Below the pieces are notes generated by a model that worked only from the letters and a program-made list of their open reading frames with translations, did not search any database and was not told the DNA's origin. Below are positions 13,524 to 22,191 of a stretch of 64,000 bases of DNA, in pieces. Position 1 is the stretch's first letter, and every line of letters starts with the position of its first letter. The position numbers and the translations under genes were made by a program. The DNA comes from Chryseobacterium sp. ERMR1:04 (GTDB taxonomy: Bacteria; Bacteroidota; Bacteroidia; Flavobacteriales; Weeksellaceae). The stretch lies in assembly GCF_001297705.1 (NCBI RefSeq), contig NZ_LIRF01000008.1:62001-126000 (forward strand), read 5' to 3'.

Positions 13524-16118
13524 ATGAACTTAAATCAATATACAGTAAAATCACAAGAAGCCATCCAGGCAGCGCAACAAGTTGCTATGGAGTTTGGCAA
13601 TCAAAGCATAGAACCTCAACATCTTTTGGAAGGGATTTTCCAGACAGATGAAAATATTTCGCCTTTCTTATTAAAAAAATCTGAAGCAGATGCCAATTTG
13701 GTAAGAGAGCGCAACCGTGAGAATTTAGAAAAGCTTCCTAAAGTTGAAGGAGGAAACATTTATCTTTCACAATCTGCCAATAAAGTTTTATTGGACGCAC
13801 CCAACATCGCCAAAAAAATGGACGATGAATATGTAACGATCGAACATTTATGGTTATCTCTTTTAGAAACCAGTTCAGAAGTTTCTAAAATGTTGAAAGA
13901 TATGGGAGTGACCAAAAGTCTTTTGGAAGGTGCCATCAAAGAATTAAGAAAAGGAAGCAAGGCTACTTCTGCAAGTTCAGAAGAAACGTATCAATCCTTA
14001 AATAAATACGCTAAAAACTTCAACGAACTCGCAGCAGAAGGAAAGCTGGATCCTGTGATTGGTCGTGATGAAGAAATCAGGAGAGTATTGCAGATTTTAT
14101 CTAGAAGAACAAAAAACAACCCGATCCTAATTGGTGAACCGGGTGTGGGTAAAACGGCTATTGCTGAAGGAATTGCTCACCGTATTATTTCAGGTGATAT
14201 TCCTGAAAACCTACAAGATAAAACCTTGTATTCATTGGATATGGGAGCCTTAATTGCCGGTGCAAAATACAAAGGTGAATTTGAAGAGCGTTTGAAATCT
14301 GTGGTCAATGAAGTGATCAAATCAGACGGACAAATTATTCTTTTCATCGATGAGATCCACACCTTAGTTGGAGCCGGAGGTGGTGAAGGTGCGATGGATG
14401 CTGCTAATATTCTGAAACCTGCTTTAGCAAGAGGAGAATTAAGAGCGATTGGTGCTACCACTTTAAATGAATATCAAAAATATTTTGAAAAAGATAAAGC
14501 GCTAGAAAGACGTTTCCAAAAAGTAATGGTGGAAGAACCAGATACTGAATCGGCAATTTCTATTCTTCGTGGTATCAAAGATAAATATGAAGCTCACCAC
14601 AAAGTAAGAATCAAAGACGAAGCAATTATTGCAGCAGTAGAAATGTCTCAACGATATATTACAGACCGATTCTTACCGGATAAAGCGATTGACCTTATCG
14701 ACGAAGCTTCTGCTAAATTGAGAATGGAGATCAATTCAAAACCTGAAGAGCTGGATGTTTTAGACCGAAAATTGATGCAGATGGAAATTGAATTGGCTGC
14801 TATTTCAAGAGAAGGGCATCAAACCAAAATTGACCATTTAAAAGAAGATATTTCAAAAATTTCTGAACAAAGAAATGAAATCAATGCTAAATGGCTAAAA
14901 GAAAAACAAAAATCTGAGGATCTAACCCAGATCAAAAAAGATATTGAATCTCTGAAACATGAAGCAGAAAGAGCCTCTAGAGCAGGTGACTACGCAAAAG
15001 TTGCTGAGATCCAATATGGAAAAATAAAAGAAAAAGAAGATGCTTTGCAGAAACTTGAATTGGAAATGCAAAACCATCAGAACGAATTAATTAAAGAAGA
15101 AGTAACCGCAGATAACATCTCTGAAGTGATTGGAAAATGGACAGGAATTCCTGTAACCAAATTAATTCAGTCTGAAAGAGAAAAATTACTTCATCTTGAA
15201 ACCGAACTTCATCACAGAGTTGTAGGACAAGAGGAAGCCATTGGAGCTGTTGCAGATGCGATCAGAAGAAACAGAGCGGGACTAAGTGATGATAAGAAAC
15301 CCATTGGTTCATTCTTATTCTTAGGAACAACCGGTGTTGGTAAAACTGAGCTGGCAAAAGCGTTGGCAGAGTTCTTATTCGACGATGAAAACAATATGAC
15401 AAGAATTGATATGAGTGAATATCAGGAAAGACACAGCGTGTCTAGGCTTGTTGGTGCTCCTCCGGGATATGTGGGATATGATGAAGGTGGACAGTTGACG
15501 GAAGCCGTGAGAAGAAGACCTTATTCTGTGGTGCTCTTAGATGAGATTGAAAAAGCGCATCCAGATGTTTTCAACACGTTGTTACAAGTTTTGGATGACG
15601 GTCGTTTGACGGATAACAAAGGTAGAGTTGTGAATTTTAAAAACTCGATTATCATTATGACTTCGAATTTAGGTTCACATCTGATTCAGGAAAATTTTGA
15701 AAATATTACAGAAGAGAATCAAGATGATATTGTGGATAAAACCAAAATTGAAGTTTTTGATCTGTTGAAACAAACTTTACGTCCGGAATTCTTAAACAGA
15801 ATTGATGAGGTGGTGCTATTCCAACCTTTAAGAAAAAAAGAAATTGGAAAAATCGTTCAGTATCAATTGAGAGGATACAATGAAATGTTAGCAAAACGAA
15901 ACATTATCATGACTGCTACTCAAGACGCTGTAGATTATCTAATGAACAAAGGCTATGACCCTGCATTCGGTGCAAGACCATTGAAGAGACTTATTCAACA
16001 AGAAGTTCTTAATAAGTTATCAAGAGAAATTCTTGCAGGAACCGTGAATGACGGAGATGTAATCACCTTAGATTATTTCGAAGAAACAGGTTTGGTATTT
16101 AGACCTGTAGAAAAATAA
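13524..16118 (+). CDS. clpB: ATP-dependent disaggregase ClpB
   Basis: The 864-residue Hsp100 protein has an N-terminal Clp repeat domain (1-150), AAA1 with Walker A GEPGVGKT (204-211) and IDEIHTLVGAGG, a coiled-coil middle domain (about 400-530) and AAA2 with Walker A GTTGVGKT (601-608), then YQERHSVSRLVGAPPGYVGY. The middle domain and the lack of the IGF/IGL ClpP loop identify ClpB and exclude ClpA or ClpC. It works with DnaK to pull proteins out of aggregates. The stop is at 16118; the last 124 bp of the gene are copied again just downstream. Confidence 0.97.
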   Translation: MNLNQYTVKSQEAIQAAQQVAMEFGNQSIEPQHLLEGIFQTDENISPFLLKKSEADANLVRERNRENLEKLPKVEGGNIYLSQSANKVLLDAPNIAKKMDDEYVTIEHLWLSLLETSSEVSKMLKDMGVTKSLLEGAIKELRKGSKATSASSEETYQSLNKYAKNFNELAAEGKLDPVIGRDEEIRRVLQILSRRTKNNPILIGEPGVGKTAIAEGIAHRIISGDIPENLQDKTLYSLDMGALIAGAKYKGEFEERLKSVVNEVIKSDGQIILFIDEIHTLVGAGGGEGAMDAANILKPALARGELRAIGATTLNEYQKYFEKDKALERRFQKVMVEEPDTESAISILRGIKDKYEAHHKVRIKDEAIIAAVEMSQRYITDRFLPDKAIDLIDEASAKLRMEINSKPEELDVLDRKLMQMEIELAAISREGHQTKIDHLKEDISKISEQRNEINAKWLKEKQKSEDLTQIKKDIESLKHEAERASRAGDYAKVAEIQYGKIKEKEDALQKLELEMQNHQNELIKEEVTADNISEVIGKWTGIPVTKLIQSEREKLLHLETELHHRVVGQEEAIGAVADAIRRNRAGLSDDKKPIGSFLFLGTTGVGKTELAKALAEFLFDDENNMTRIDMSEYQERHSVSRLVGAPPGYVGYDEGGQLTEAVRRRPYSVVLLDEIEKAHPDVFNTLLQVLDDGRLTDNKGRVVNFKNSIIIMTSNLGSHLIQENFENITEENQDDIVDKTKIEVFDLLKQTLRPEFLNRIDEVVLFQPLRKKEIGKIVQYQLRGYNEMLAKRNIIMTATQDAVDYLMNKGYDPAFGARPLKRLIQQEVLNKLSREILAGTVNDGDVITLDYFEETGLVFRPVEK

Positions 16119-16308
16119 GTAGTTTTTTTCATATATATTATTTTTGTAATATCAACAAGAAGTTCTTAATAAGTTATCAAGAGAAATTCTTGCAGGAACC
16201 GTGAATGACGGAGATGTAATCACCTTAGATTATTTCGAAGAAACAGGTTTGGTATTTAGACCTGTAGAAAAATAAGTAGTTTTTTTCATATATATTATTT
16301 TTGTAATA
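15995..16308 (+). repeat. Perfect 157-bp tandem duplication covering the 3' end of clpB
   Basis: Positions 15995-16151 and 16152-16308 are two adjacent 157-bp copies that I find identical by eye. Each has the last 124 bp of clpB plus 33 bp of downstream sequence. The second copy (16152-16308) has no start codon or promoter and is a dead gene fragment. It pushes the terminator 157 bp away from the clpB stop. Perfect identity implies a very recent event or an assembly effect. Confidence 0.9.
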
Positions 16309-16345
16309 AGTGCTGTAGACCCAATCTACAGCACTTATCTTTTTT
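16308..16345 (+). terminator. Rho-independent terminator after clpB
   Basis: A 12-bp perfect stem (16308-16319 with 16325-16336) with loop CCCAA is followed by ATCTTTTTT. It lies directly after the second duplication copy and originally served clpB. Confidence 0.85.
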
Positions 16346-16436
16346 ACATTAATAAAAAAATAATTAAGCATCATAATAGTAAACAGTTACTTATATTTAC
16401 GTACCAAACATTTTATTAATTAAAACAAGTATTATT

Positions 16437-16586
16437 ATGAAAAAATTAAAAAGAAATGATTTAAGTAAAATCATGGGATCCATTGAGTACCCTCCTAAAT
16501 GTGCAATTGATTGGTCATGCCCACCAGGTCTTTGCTGTACAGCAGATTACACATGCAGAGATTTCAGGAAATACGCATGTATTTAA
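16437..16586 (+). CDS. Cysteine-rich bacteriocin-like secreted peptide with a double-glycine-type leader
   Basis: A 49-codon gene begins MKKLKRNDLSKIMGS and ends KYACI. The first 15 residues resemble the leaders of small Bacteroidota bacteriocin-like peptides (LKKLxRxxLKxIxGG), here with GS at the cleavage position. The 34-residue remainder has six cysteines (C22, C28, C33, C34, C40, C48), enough for three disulfides. The gene stands alone, with terminators on both sides. Peptides of this class are usually exported and trimmed by peptidase-containing ABC transporters; none is visible nearby. Activity as a bacteriocin is not shown by the sequence. Confidence 0.7.
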   Translation: MKKLKRNDLSKIMGSIEYPPKCAIDWSCPPGLCCTADYTCRDFRKYACI

Positions 16587-16610
16587 CACAAAGTCTCCCT
16601 AATAAAATCA

Positions 16611-16639
16611 AGCGATGGAAAAATTCCATCGCTTTTTTA
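16611..16639 (+). terminator. Rho-independent terminator after the peptide gene
   Basis: A 10-bp stem (16611-16620 with 16624-16633) and an AAA loop are followed by TTTTTTAT, 25 bp after the stop of the small peptide gene. Confidence 0.88.
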
Positions 16640-16794
16640 TTTTCCATGAATACAACCAAATACATAAAAATTTTAATCAAAAATCGCAATCCGTGAAAAC
16701 ACTGAAAATAAACAGGAAAAATACCTGCTTTATAATCTAAAAAAAATACGAAATTTGCGTTACTAACTATTACTATACTATAAAAGCTAACATT

Positions 16795-17355
16795 ATGGAA
16801 ACAACACCTGATTTTAATGAGGAGGCTGGGAAGCGTGCTCCAGGCCCAAACACGATGTCTTCAGATTTCGTTCAAAAATTAGTAGATAATTACCGAAACA
16901 ACCAACTCGGTGTCATCAATACTAAAATGGAAATGGAAGATGCACATTCTATCTGTTTTGATTTGGCAACGTTGAAAAAATTTATTTCTGACATTGAAAA
17001 TGAAGTTCAAAAAGTAGATGCTACGATTACTACAAATCATTTAGGTGTTAGATTTTATTACGCTGCCTATCCGGAAATTAAAAATTGGGATATGATGGAA
17101 AATACAGCTATTGAAAAAAACTATGCAGGAAAACATACCTTAGTAATGATTCCTACTTTAAAAAGACCAAACCCAGAAGGAGAAACACTAAACTATGACT
17201 TCAATCCTTTAGACGCCGCTACTTACACCGAAAATAGCGGTATTGAAGAAAAAGAAAATATAATGGCATTGGCTAAAAAACCAGCAGGCCTTGTTTTTTC
17301 TCAGAACCATGGAGACCTTAATCCACCAGGAAGTAAAATGGGAGAGTCATTTTAG
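16795..17355 (+). CDS. Hypothetical cytoplasmic protein at the head of a kinase/regulator operon
   Basis: A 186-residue protein I do not recognise. It has no signal peptide or membrane segment. A charged N-terminus is followed by helices (SDFVQKLVDNYRNNQLGVIN, TLKKFISDIENEVQKV), a strand-rich part (LGVRFYYAAYPEIKNW, HTLVMIPTLKRP) and a Gly/Pro/Asn-rich tail. It is the first gene of a plus-strand group with a membrane protein, a histidine kinase and a response regulator, separated from the next gene by 34 bp. The shared orientation suggests one operon; the role in signalling is unknown. Confidence 0.7.
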   Translation: METTPDFNEEAGKRAPGPNTMSSDFVQKLVDNYRNNQLGVINTKMEMEDAHSICFDLATLKKFISDIENEVQKVDATITTNHLGVRFYYAAYPEIKNWDMMENTAIEKNYAGKHTLVMIPTLKRPNPEGETLNYDFNPLDAATYTENSGIEEKENIMALAKKPAGLVFSQNHGDLNPPGSKMGESF

Positions 17356-17389
17356 AATTTAAATAAATATATTTACAGGAGCAAATACA

Positions 17390-18040
17390 ATGAGTGAATT
17401 TCAAAAAGTACTACAGGACTCTTTACATTGGACGGAAGGAATTGCCGCTTTTATCTCTATACTGTACTATAGACGGGCCAAAGACAATTACTGGAAGTAC
17501 TTTTCATTCTATCTTGTACTTATATTCTTCTGTGAGTTATTTGGAAAATGGGGAGGTGAAATTATAAAATATGACAAGCAAATGTTTTATAATTATTTTG
17601 TAATTCCTATGGAATTTTTATTTTTCTATTGGCTTTATGCTGCAAAATCATTAAAAAAGCCTAAATTATTTTATATAATGTCCTCCTTATATCTGCTCTC
17701 CTTTATTCCGAACGAATTTTTTTCACCATCAACAAAAATAATTTTTTCATTTAATTACACGTTAGGCTGCCTAATGCTTATGGTTCTTGTGATTATGGAG
17801 TATTATAGACAAGTAAATTCTTCAGATATACTCAATTTTAATAAAAATAAAATGTTTTACATTAATTTGGGAGTTACTTTATTTTATATTGGAACCCTTC
17901 CTTTTTGGACTTTTTTCAGCCTGATAAATAAGTACAATGAAGACCTCTGGAATCTTTATTTTAACTATTTTCTATTTTCAGGAATTATTATGTATATTCT
18001 ATTTTCAGTTTCATTTATATGGGGAAAACAGAGCTCTTAA
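17390..18040 (+). CDS. Polytopic membrane protein co-encoded with a sensor kinase
   Basis: The 216-residue protein has about seven hydrophobic helices, among them FYLVLIFFCELFG, FVIPMEFLFFYWLYA, MSSLYLLSFIP, LGCLMLMVLVIMEYY and FLFSGIIMYILFSVSFIWG. There is no recognisable enzyme motif. Its 3' end overlaps the kinase gene by 22 bp, a strong sign of translational coupling. The kinase itself has a single short membrane segment and no sensor domain, so this protein may be its sensing partner. That is an inference from the overlap. Confidence 0.75.
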   Translation: MSEFQKVLQDSLHWTEGIAAFISILYYRRAKDNYWKYFSFYLVLIFFCELFGKWGGEIIKYDKQMFYNYFVIPMEFLFFYWLYAAKSLKKPKLFYIMSSLYLLSFIPNEFFSPSTKIIFSFNYTLGCLMLMVLVIMEYYRQVNSSDILNFNKNKMFYINLGVTLFYIGTLPFWTFFSLINKYNEDLWNLYFNYFLFSGIIMYILFSVSFIWGKQSS

Positions 18041-18804
18041 TAACAATCATTTTATTCAACATATTCTTTGTGCTGTTTGTCGTTGCCGTGATGATTTACA
18101 TCCGAAAATACAAACAGCGCAAAAAAGAATATATCAATGAAATGGAAATAAAAAATGAAATTCATCAGAAAGAACTTTTAGCCACCCAATTGGAAATCCA
18201 ACATGCTACGATGCAGCAAATCGGTCGTGAACTTCATGATAATATTGGCCAAAAATTAACATTGGTAAGTCTTTATACCCAACAACTTTTGTATGAAAAC
18301 AGGGTTCCCGAAGTAAGCGAAAGAATCGATCAAATTTCACAGATTATCAACCAGTCTTTACAAGATTTAAGAAGCTTATCTAAAACCTTAACGGATGACA
18401 ATATCAGTCAGAAAGAAATTGTAACTTTAATTCAGGAAGAAGTTGATAATACCAACTCTTTTAAAAAGTGCATGGTGACCTTTCAGCATAATTTTGAAAA
18501 CCTAGATTTAGATTTCGTTCAGAAAAATATGCTTTTAAGAATCACACAGGAATTCATACAAAACAGTATAAAACATTCCCGCTGTAAAAACATTTTTATT
18601 GATTTGAATATATCTGATGACTATTTTTGGGAATTGAAAATCACGGATAATGGTGTAGGATTTGATCGCTCCAGAATCACTTCAAACGGAATAGGATTAA
18701 CAAATATGAAAAATAGAGCCGAGATCATTGGGGCAGATTTCAGCCTTGAAAGTAAAAAAAATATCGGAACTACCCTTATTATTATTTTAAAAAAGAAAGC
18801 ATGA
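18019..18804 (+). CDS. Sensor histidine kinase, NarL/DegS type (HisKA_3)
   Basis: The 261-residue protein has one membrane helix (about residues 7-28), a short coiled-coil linker, a HisKA_3 dimerisation motif with the phospho-acceptor H73 (GRELHDNIGQKL) and an HATPase domain with N-box (QEFIQNSIKHS), G1 (DNGVGFDRS) and G2 (GIGLTNMKNRA). There is no periplasmic sensor domain. It starts inside the upstream membrane-protein gene (22-bp overlap) and its stop overlaps the regulator gene by 4 bp. It should phosphorylate that LuxR-type regulator. Confidence 0.92.
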   Translation: MGKTELLITIILFNIFFVLFVVAVMIYIRKYKQRKKEYINEMEIKNEIHQKELLATQLEIQHATMQQIGRELHDNIGQKLTLVSLYTQQLLYENRVPEVSERIDQISQIINQSLQDLRSLSKTLTDDNISQKEIVTLIQEEVDNTNSFKKCMVTFQHNFENLDLDFVQKNMLLRITQEFIQNSIKHSRCKNIFIDLNISDDYFWELKITDNGVGFDRSRITSNGIGLTNMKNRAEIIGADFSLESKKNIGTTLIIILKKKA

Positions 18805-19442
18805 AAAAAACTATAGTTATTGTTGATGACCATTTGCTTATCGCAAAAGCTTTAGAAGGAATTATAGGTAACTTTAAAGATTTTGAAGTTATTTATGTCG
18901 CCGAAAACGGAAAAGATCTGATTCAAAAATTTGAAGATAACAACACCATTCCGGATATCATTCTTTTAGACATCAGTATGCCCATCATGGATGGTTTCGA
19001 AACTGTACTTTGGTTGAAACAAAATCAGCCAGACATCAAAGTAATGGCACTAAGCATGCAAGGCGACGATAAAAGCGTGATCAAAATGATTAAAAACGGA
19101 GCCAAAGGATACTTACTGAAAAATACCCATCCAAAAGATCTTGAAGAAGCTTTAATTAAGCTAAACTCTGACGGATTTTTCTATCCTGAATGGGCTTCAA
19201 AGATCATTTTCGCCAACATGAATAATGATAAAAATGAATTTGGCGTAAGAATTTCAGATCGTGAAAAAGAATTTTTACGATATACCGTTACCGAATTGAG
19301 CTATAAAGAAATTGCAGACAGAATGTGCTGTAGCCCAAGAACAGTAGAAAGCTACAGAGATCAACTCTGTGAAAAATTAGACTTAAAAACCAGAGTTGGC
19401 TTGGCTGTCTTTGCCATTAAAAATGGTTTTGCAGAATCATAG
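18801..19442 (+). CDS. LuxR/NarL-family response regulator
   Basis: The 213-residue protein has a receiver domain with acidic pocket D9-D10, phospho-acceptor D57 (ILLDISMP) and the conserved K in GAKGYLLKN, then a C-terminal LuxR helix-turn-helix (ISDREKEFLRYTVTELSYKEIADRM, given here as a region, followed by CCSPRTVESYRDQLCEKL). It overlaps the kinase gene by 4 bp (ATGA), so the pair is certain. Its targets are not visible. A terminator follows 32 bp after the stop. Confidence 0.93.
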   Translation: MKKTIVIVDDHLLIAKALEGIIGNFKDFEVIYVAENGKDLIQKFEDNNTIPDIILLDISMPIMDGFETVLWLKQNQPDIKVMALSMQGDDKSVIKMIKNGAKGYLLKNTHPKDLEEALIKLNSDGFFYPEWASKIIFANMNNDKNEFGVRISDREKEFLRYTVTELSYKEIADRMCCSPRTVESYRDQLCEKLDLKTRVGLAVFAIKNGFAES

Positions 19443-19473
19443 AAAACACACTTCTATATAAATATTTAAATAA

Positions 19474-19508
19474 AAATCCTTCCTCAGTTATTTGAGAAAG
19501 GATTTTTT
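19474..19508 (+). terminator. Rho-independent terminator after the response regulator gene
   Basis: Arms AAATCCTT (19474-19481) and AAGGATTT (19498-19505), extended inward by CTCA/TGAG, are followed by a T run. A TATTTTTG box at 19510-19517 directly after it may start transcription of the next gene. Confidence 0.8.
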
Positions 19509-19563
19509 ATATTTTTGCAGCTGTTTAACATTATAATTTAAACAGTTACAAAAAACAACATTG

Positions 19564-20931
19564 ATGAAAAAAATAGCATTCGCATTCTGCATTCTGCTGC
19601 AACCGTGTTTTTATAAAGCGCAAGACAGTATTCAGGCAGAAATCAACCCAAAATATAAGGCCTTAGCAGGAGATATTGATGTAAAAACACCTTTCTTCAA
19701 AAAGGAATGGGTGAAAAAATCTATTGCGCCTACTCTGCTTTTTACGGCTGCAGCCGCAACCTGGGGAGAAAGAGAGAACATTAAAGAGACCCGAAATCGT
19801 TACCTCCCGACTTTTAAAGCAAGATATGATGATTATTTACAATACGCGCCTGCCGCTACCGTATACGGATTAAATCTGGCGGGAGTAAAGGGAAGGAATA
19901 ACTTAGGACGTGCGACACTCTCTTATGCAGCAAGCATTGTCATCATGGGAATTATAGTTAATGGGGTAAAATATACCGCCAAGGTAGAACGCCCCGATGA
20001 TTCCAACAATAAATCTTTTCCGTCCGGGCATACCGCAATGGCATTTACCAACGCTAGCTTTTTACACAAAGAATATGGTGTCGTAAACCCGGCTTATAGC
20101 ATCGCCGGATACAGTGCGGCAACTCTTACCGGTTTGGGAAGAAATTTAAATAACAAACATTGGATCTCTGACGTTTTAGCAGGCGCAGGAATAGGGATTA
20201 TCTCTACTGAATTAGGCTACTTTTTCATCGATAAAATTTATAAAAACAAAGGAGATAATTTAGGAATACTTTCTAAAATTGAGGGCAATGAGAATCCGTC
20301 TTTTCTTTCTATAAAAGTAGGTTCTGCATTGGGAACCTCTAACTTTCTTAAAGAATCAGAATTAGATACCAGAAAACAAAGAGGTTTTGAAGCCGGATTA
20401 GAAGGTGCCTATTTTTTCTCAAAGAAATGGGGTGTGGGAAGTGAAATGACTTTCAGCAGTTTTCCTATAAAACCTCAGCAGTTTAGTGACGACTTTGGAA
20501 ATTTTGATGTGACTACGCAATCATTAGGCTTTCTAAATTTTGGGATAGGCCCTTACTTTTCCCATGAATTTTCAGATAAATGGCAATTGATGCTAAAAGC
20601 TACTGGTGGATATTTTCTATCGGCCAGTGGAAAGGTATTTATAAAAGACCCAAGCATTGACCTTCCCAATAATCAACTTGAAATTGCCAATTATAAACCC
20701 ACTAATAACTTCCGATGGAGCAGCGGCGCCTCTATCACGTATAAATTAAATCACGAATTGGGTATCACCGCCTATGCAGATTATAATCAGGCAAAAACCA
20801 ATATCAGATATCGTTTTAAAGAAGTCTCTGAAAATGATAGTGGAATCATTAATGAAAGTTTCAGCCAAGAGAATTTTAACGAGAGAATAAAATATTTTTC
20901 GTTAGGTCTTAAGCTAACCGCATATTTCTAG
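19564..20931 (+). CDS. PAP2-family lipid phosphatase fused to an outer-membrane beta-barrel
   Basis: The start is the ATG at 19564 (MKKIAFAFCILLQP..), giving a signal peptide. The N-terminal half has all three PAP2 motifs: K-x6-RP (KYTAKVERP), PSGH (SFPSGHTAMAF) and R-x5-H-x3-D (GLGRNLNNKHWISDVLAG). From about residue 250 the sequence changes to alternating amphipathic strands (SFLSIKVGSALGTS, GFEAGLEGAYFFSKKWGVGSEM) ending in an aromatic (LGLKLTAYF), typical of an outer-membrane barrel. It probably removes a phosphate from an envelope lipid or isoprenoid carrier; the substrate is unknown. Total length 455. Confidence 0.85.
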   Translation: MKKIAFAFCILLQPCFYKAQDSIQAEINPKYKALAGDIDVKTPFFKKEWVKKSIAPTLLFTAAAATWGERENIKETRNRYLPTFKARYDDYLQYAPAATVYGLNLAGVKGRNNLGRATLSYAASIVIMGIIVNGVKYTAKVERPDDSNNKSFPSGHTAMAFTNASFLHKEYGVVNPAYSIAGYSAATLTGLGRNLNNKHWISDVLAGAGIGIISTELGYFFIDKIYKNKGDNLGILSKIEGNENPSFLSIKVGSALGTSNFLKESELDTRKQRGFEAGLEGAYFFSKKWGVGSEMTFSSFPIKPQQFSDDFGNFDVTTQSLGFLNFGIGPYFSHEFSDKWQLMLKATGGYFLSASGKVFIKDPSIDLPNNQLEIANYKPTNNFRWSSGASITYKLNHELGITAYADYNQAKTNIRYRFKEVSENDSGIINESFSQENFNERIKYFSLGLKLTAYF

Positions 20932-21002
20932 CTATAAGGAAATCAAATAGATAAAACTAAATTAGCATTACCCACCACAACCTATTAATTAAATAATTCA
21001 AC

Positions 21003-21020
21003 AAAAACATTGTTTTCATC
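21003..21020. promoter_or_regulatory. 18-bp sequence shared with the 51782 intergenic region
   Basis: AAAAACATTGTTTTCATC is found here and again, identical, at 51782-51799. It has an inverted repeat (AAAACA, T, TGTTTT). Both copies lie upstream of genes for exported proteins. It may be an operator, or part of a promoter, since in the second copy it supplies the TTG box. Confidence 0.35.
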
Positions 21021-21144
21021 TGAAATTAATAAACAACTACTCCTATTTTAACCGATAAAACACTGAGAAACAAATATTAGTGACAAAAAAATTGCAATTA
21101 AATTCTAAATAATATAATTTCACTTCACTAAAATTACATAGCTT

Positions 21145-22140
21145 ATGAAGAAATTATTATTTGGAATCCTTGCTTTAGGATTCATGTCATCTTGTAACAA
21201 CGATACGCTTTCCAATCAAAATGAAGATTCTACCAACCATCCAGAATCTTCCTCAGACCTTACCAACAAAAGAAACTGCCCTTCAGAAGAGATCAGAAAA
21301 CAGGCTTTACAAGGCAGTTCAGAACTCAGGCAGCGATATACCGCTTTAGAAGCCAATACAGATAAATTTGCCAACGACCTAAAACTAGGAAAAGTACTTG
21401 CAGATGGTACCGTAGAAATTCCTGTAGTCGTAAATGTTTTATATAAAACTGCTGCTCAAAATGTATCAGATGCAAGAATTGCAGAACAAATTGCTGTTTT
21501 AAATGCCGATTATGGCGGTACCAATAGTGATGTTAGTAAAATACCTGCAGAGTTTCAAACAGTAAAATCGGGTAATGTAAAAGTAACGTTCAAATTAGTC
21601 AATACGATAAGAAAATCTACTACTAAAACAAGCTGGAGTGCTAACGATACCATGAAAAAAGTTTCTACCGGAGGTATTGACGGGACTAAACCTGCCAATT
21701 ATTTAAATATCTGGGTAGTAGGCAGCATGGGAAATATTCTTGGATATGCCACTTTTCCGGAATCTTCAGGATTATGGAATGATGGTGTTGTTATTGCCGC
21801 TCCTTACTTTGGAAAAACAGGTGCCTCATCTCCATTTAATTTAGGAAGAACCGCCACTCATGAAGTGGGACATTATTTAAATCTTAGACACATCTGGGGA
21901 GATGCCAATTGTGGAAACGACCTTGTAGCTGATACTCCTACACAAACTACAGCGAGTACCGGTAAACCAACCTATCCGCAATACAATACATGCAGTGGCG
22001 TTTCACGATCTATCATGTTTATGAATTATATGGACTATGTAGATGATGCCGCCATGTTTATGTTCTCTGCAGGACAAAAAGCAAGAATGCAGTCTGTAGT
22101 AGCTTCTTCAGGCGCAAGATCAGGATTAAGAGTGAATTAA
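21145..22140 (+). CDS. Secreted zinc metalloprotease, pappalysin-like (M43)
   Basis: The 331-residue lipoprotein has a lipobox FMSSC and a Ser/Asn-rich tether, then a propeptide-like part and an M43 metzincin core. The zinc motif HExxHxxGxxH appears as H239-E240-x2-H243-x5-H249 (HEVGHYLNLRHIWG), with the following Cys-containing DANCGNDLVADTP loop and the Met-turn MFMNYMDYVDD. It is predicted to cut extracellular proteins while anchored to the outer membrane or after release. There is no C-terminal sorting domain. Confidence 0.9.
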   Translation: MKKLLFGILALGFMSSCNNDTLSNQNEDSTNHPESSSDLTNKRNCPSEEIRKQALQGSSELRQRYTALEANTDKFANDLKLGKVLADGTVEIPVVVNVLYKTAAQNVSDARIAEQIAVLNADYGGTNSDVSKIPAEFQTVKSGNVKVTFKLVNTIRKSTTKTSWSANDTMKKVSTGGIDGTKPANYLNIWVVGSMGNILGYATFPESSGLWNDGVVIAAPYFGKTGASSPFNLGRTATHEVGHYLNLRHIWGDANCGNDLVADTPTQTTASTGKPTYPQYNTCSGVSRSIMFMNYMDYVDDAAMFMFSAGQKARMQSVVASSGARSGLRVN

Positions 22141-22156
22141 AATTCATCCATAAAAC

Positions 22157-22191
22157 AAATGAAAGCCTTCATCATCTGAAGGCTTTCATTT
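22157..22191. terminator. Bidirectional terminator between convergent protease genes
   Basis: A 15-bp perfect stem (22157-22171 with 22177-22191) with a 5-nt loop has A runs on the left and T runs on the right, so it can serve both the plus-strand M43 gene and the minus-strand M1 gene. Its right arm reaches the stop codon of the latter. Confidence 0.88.
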
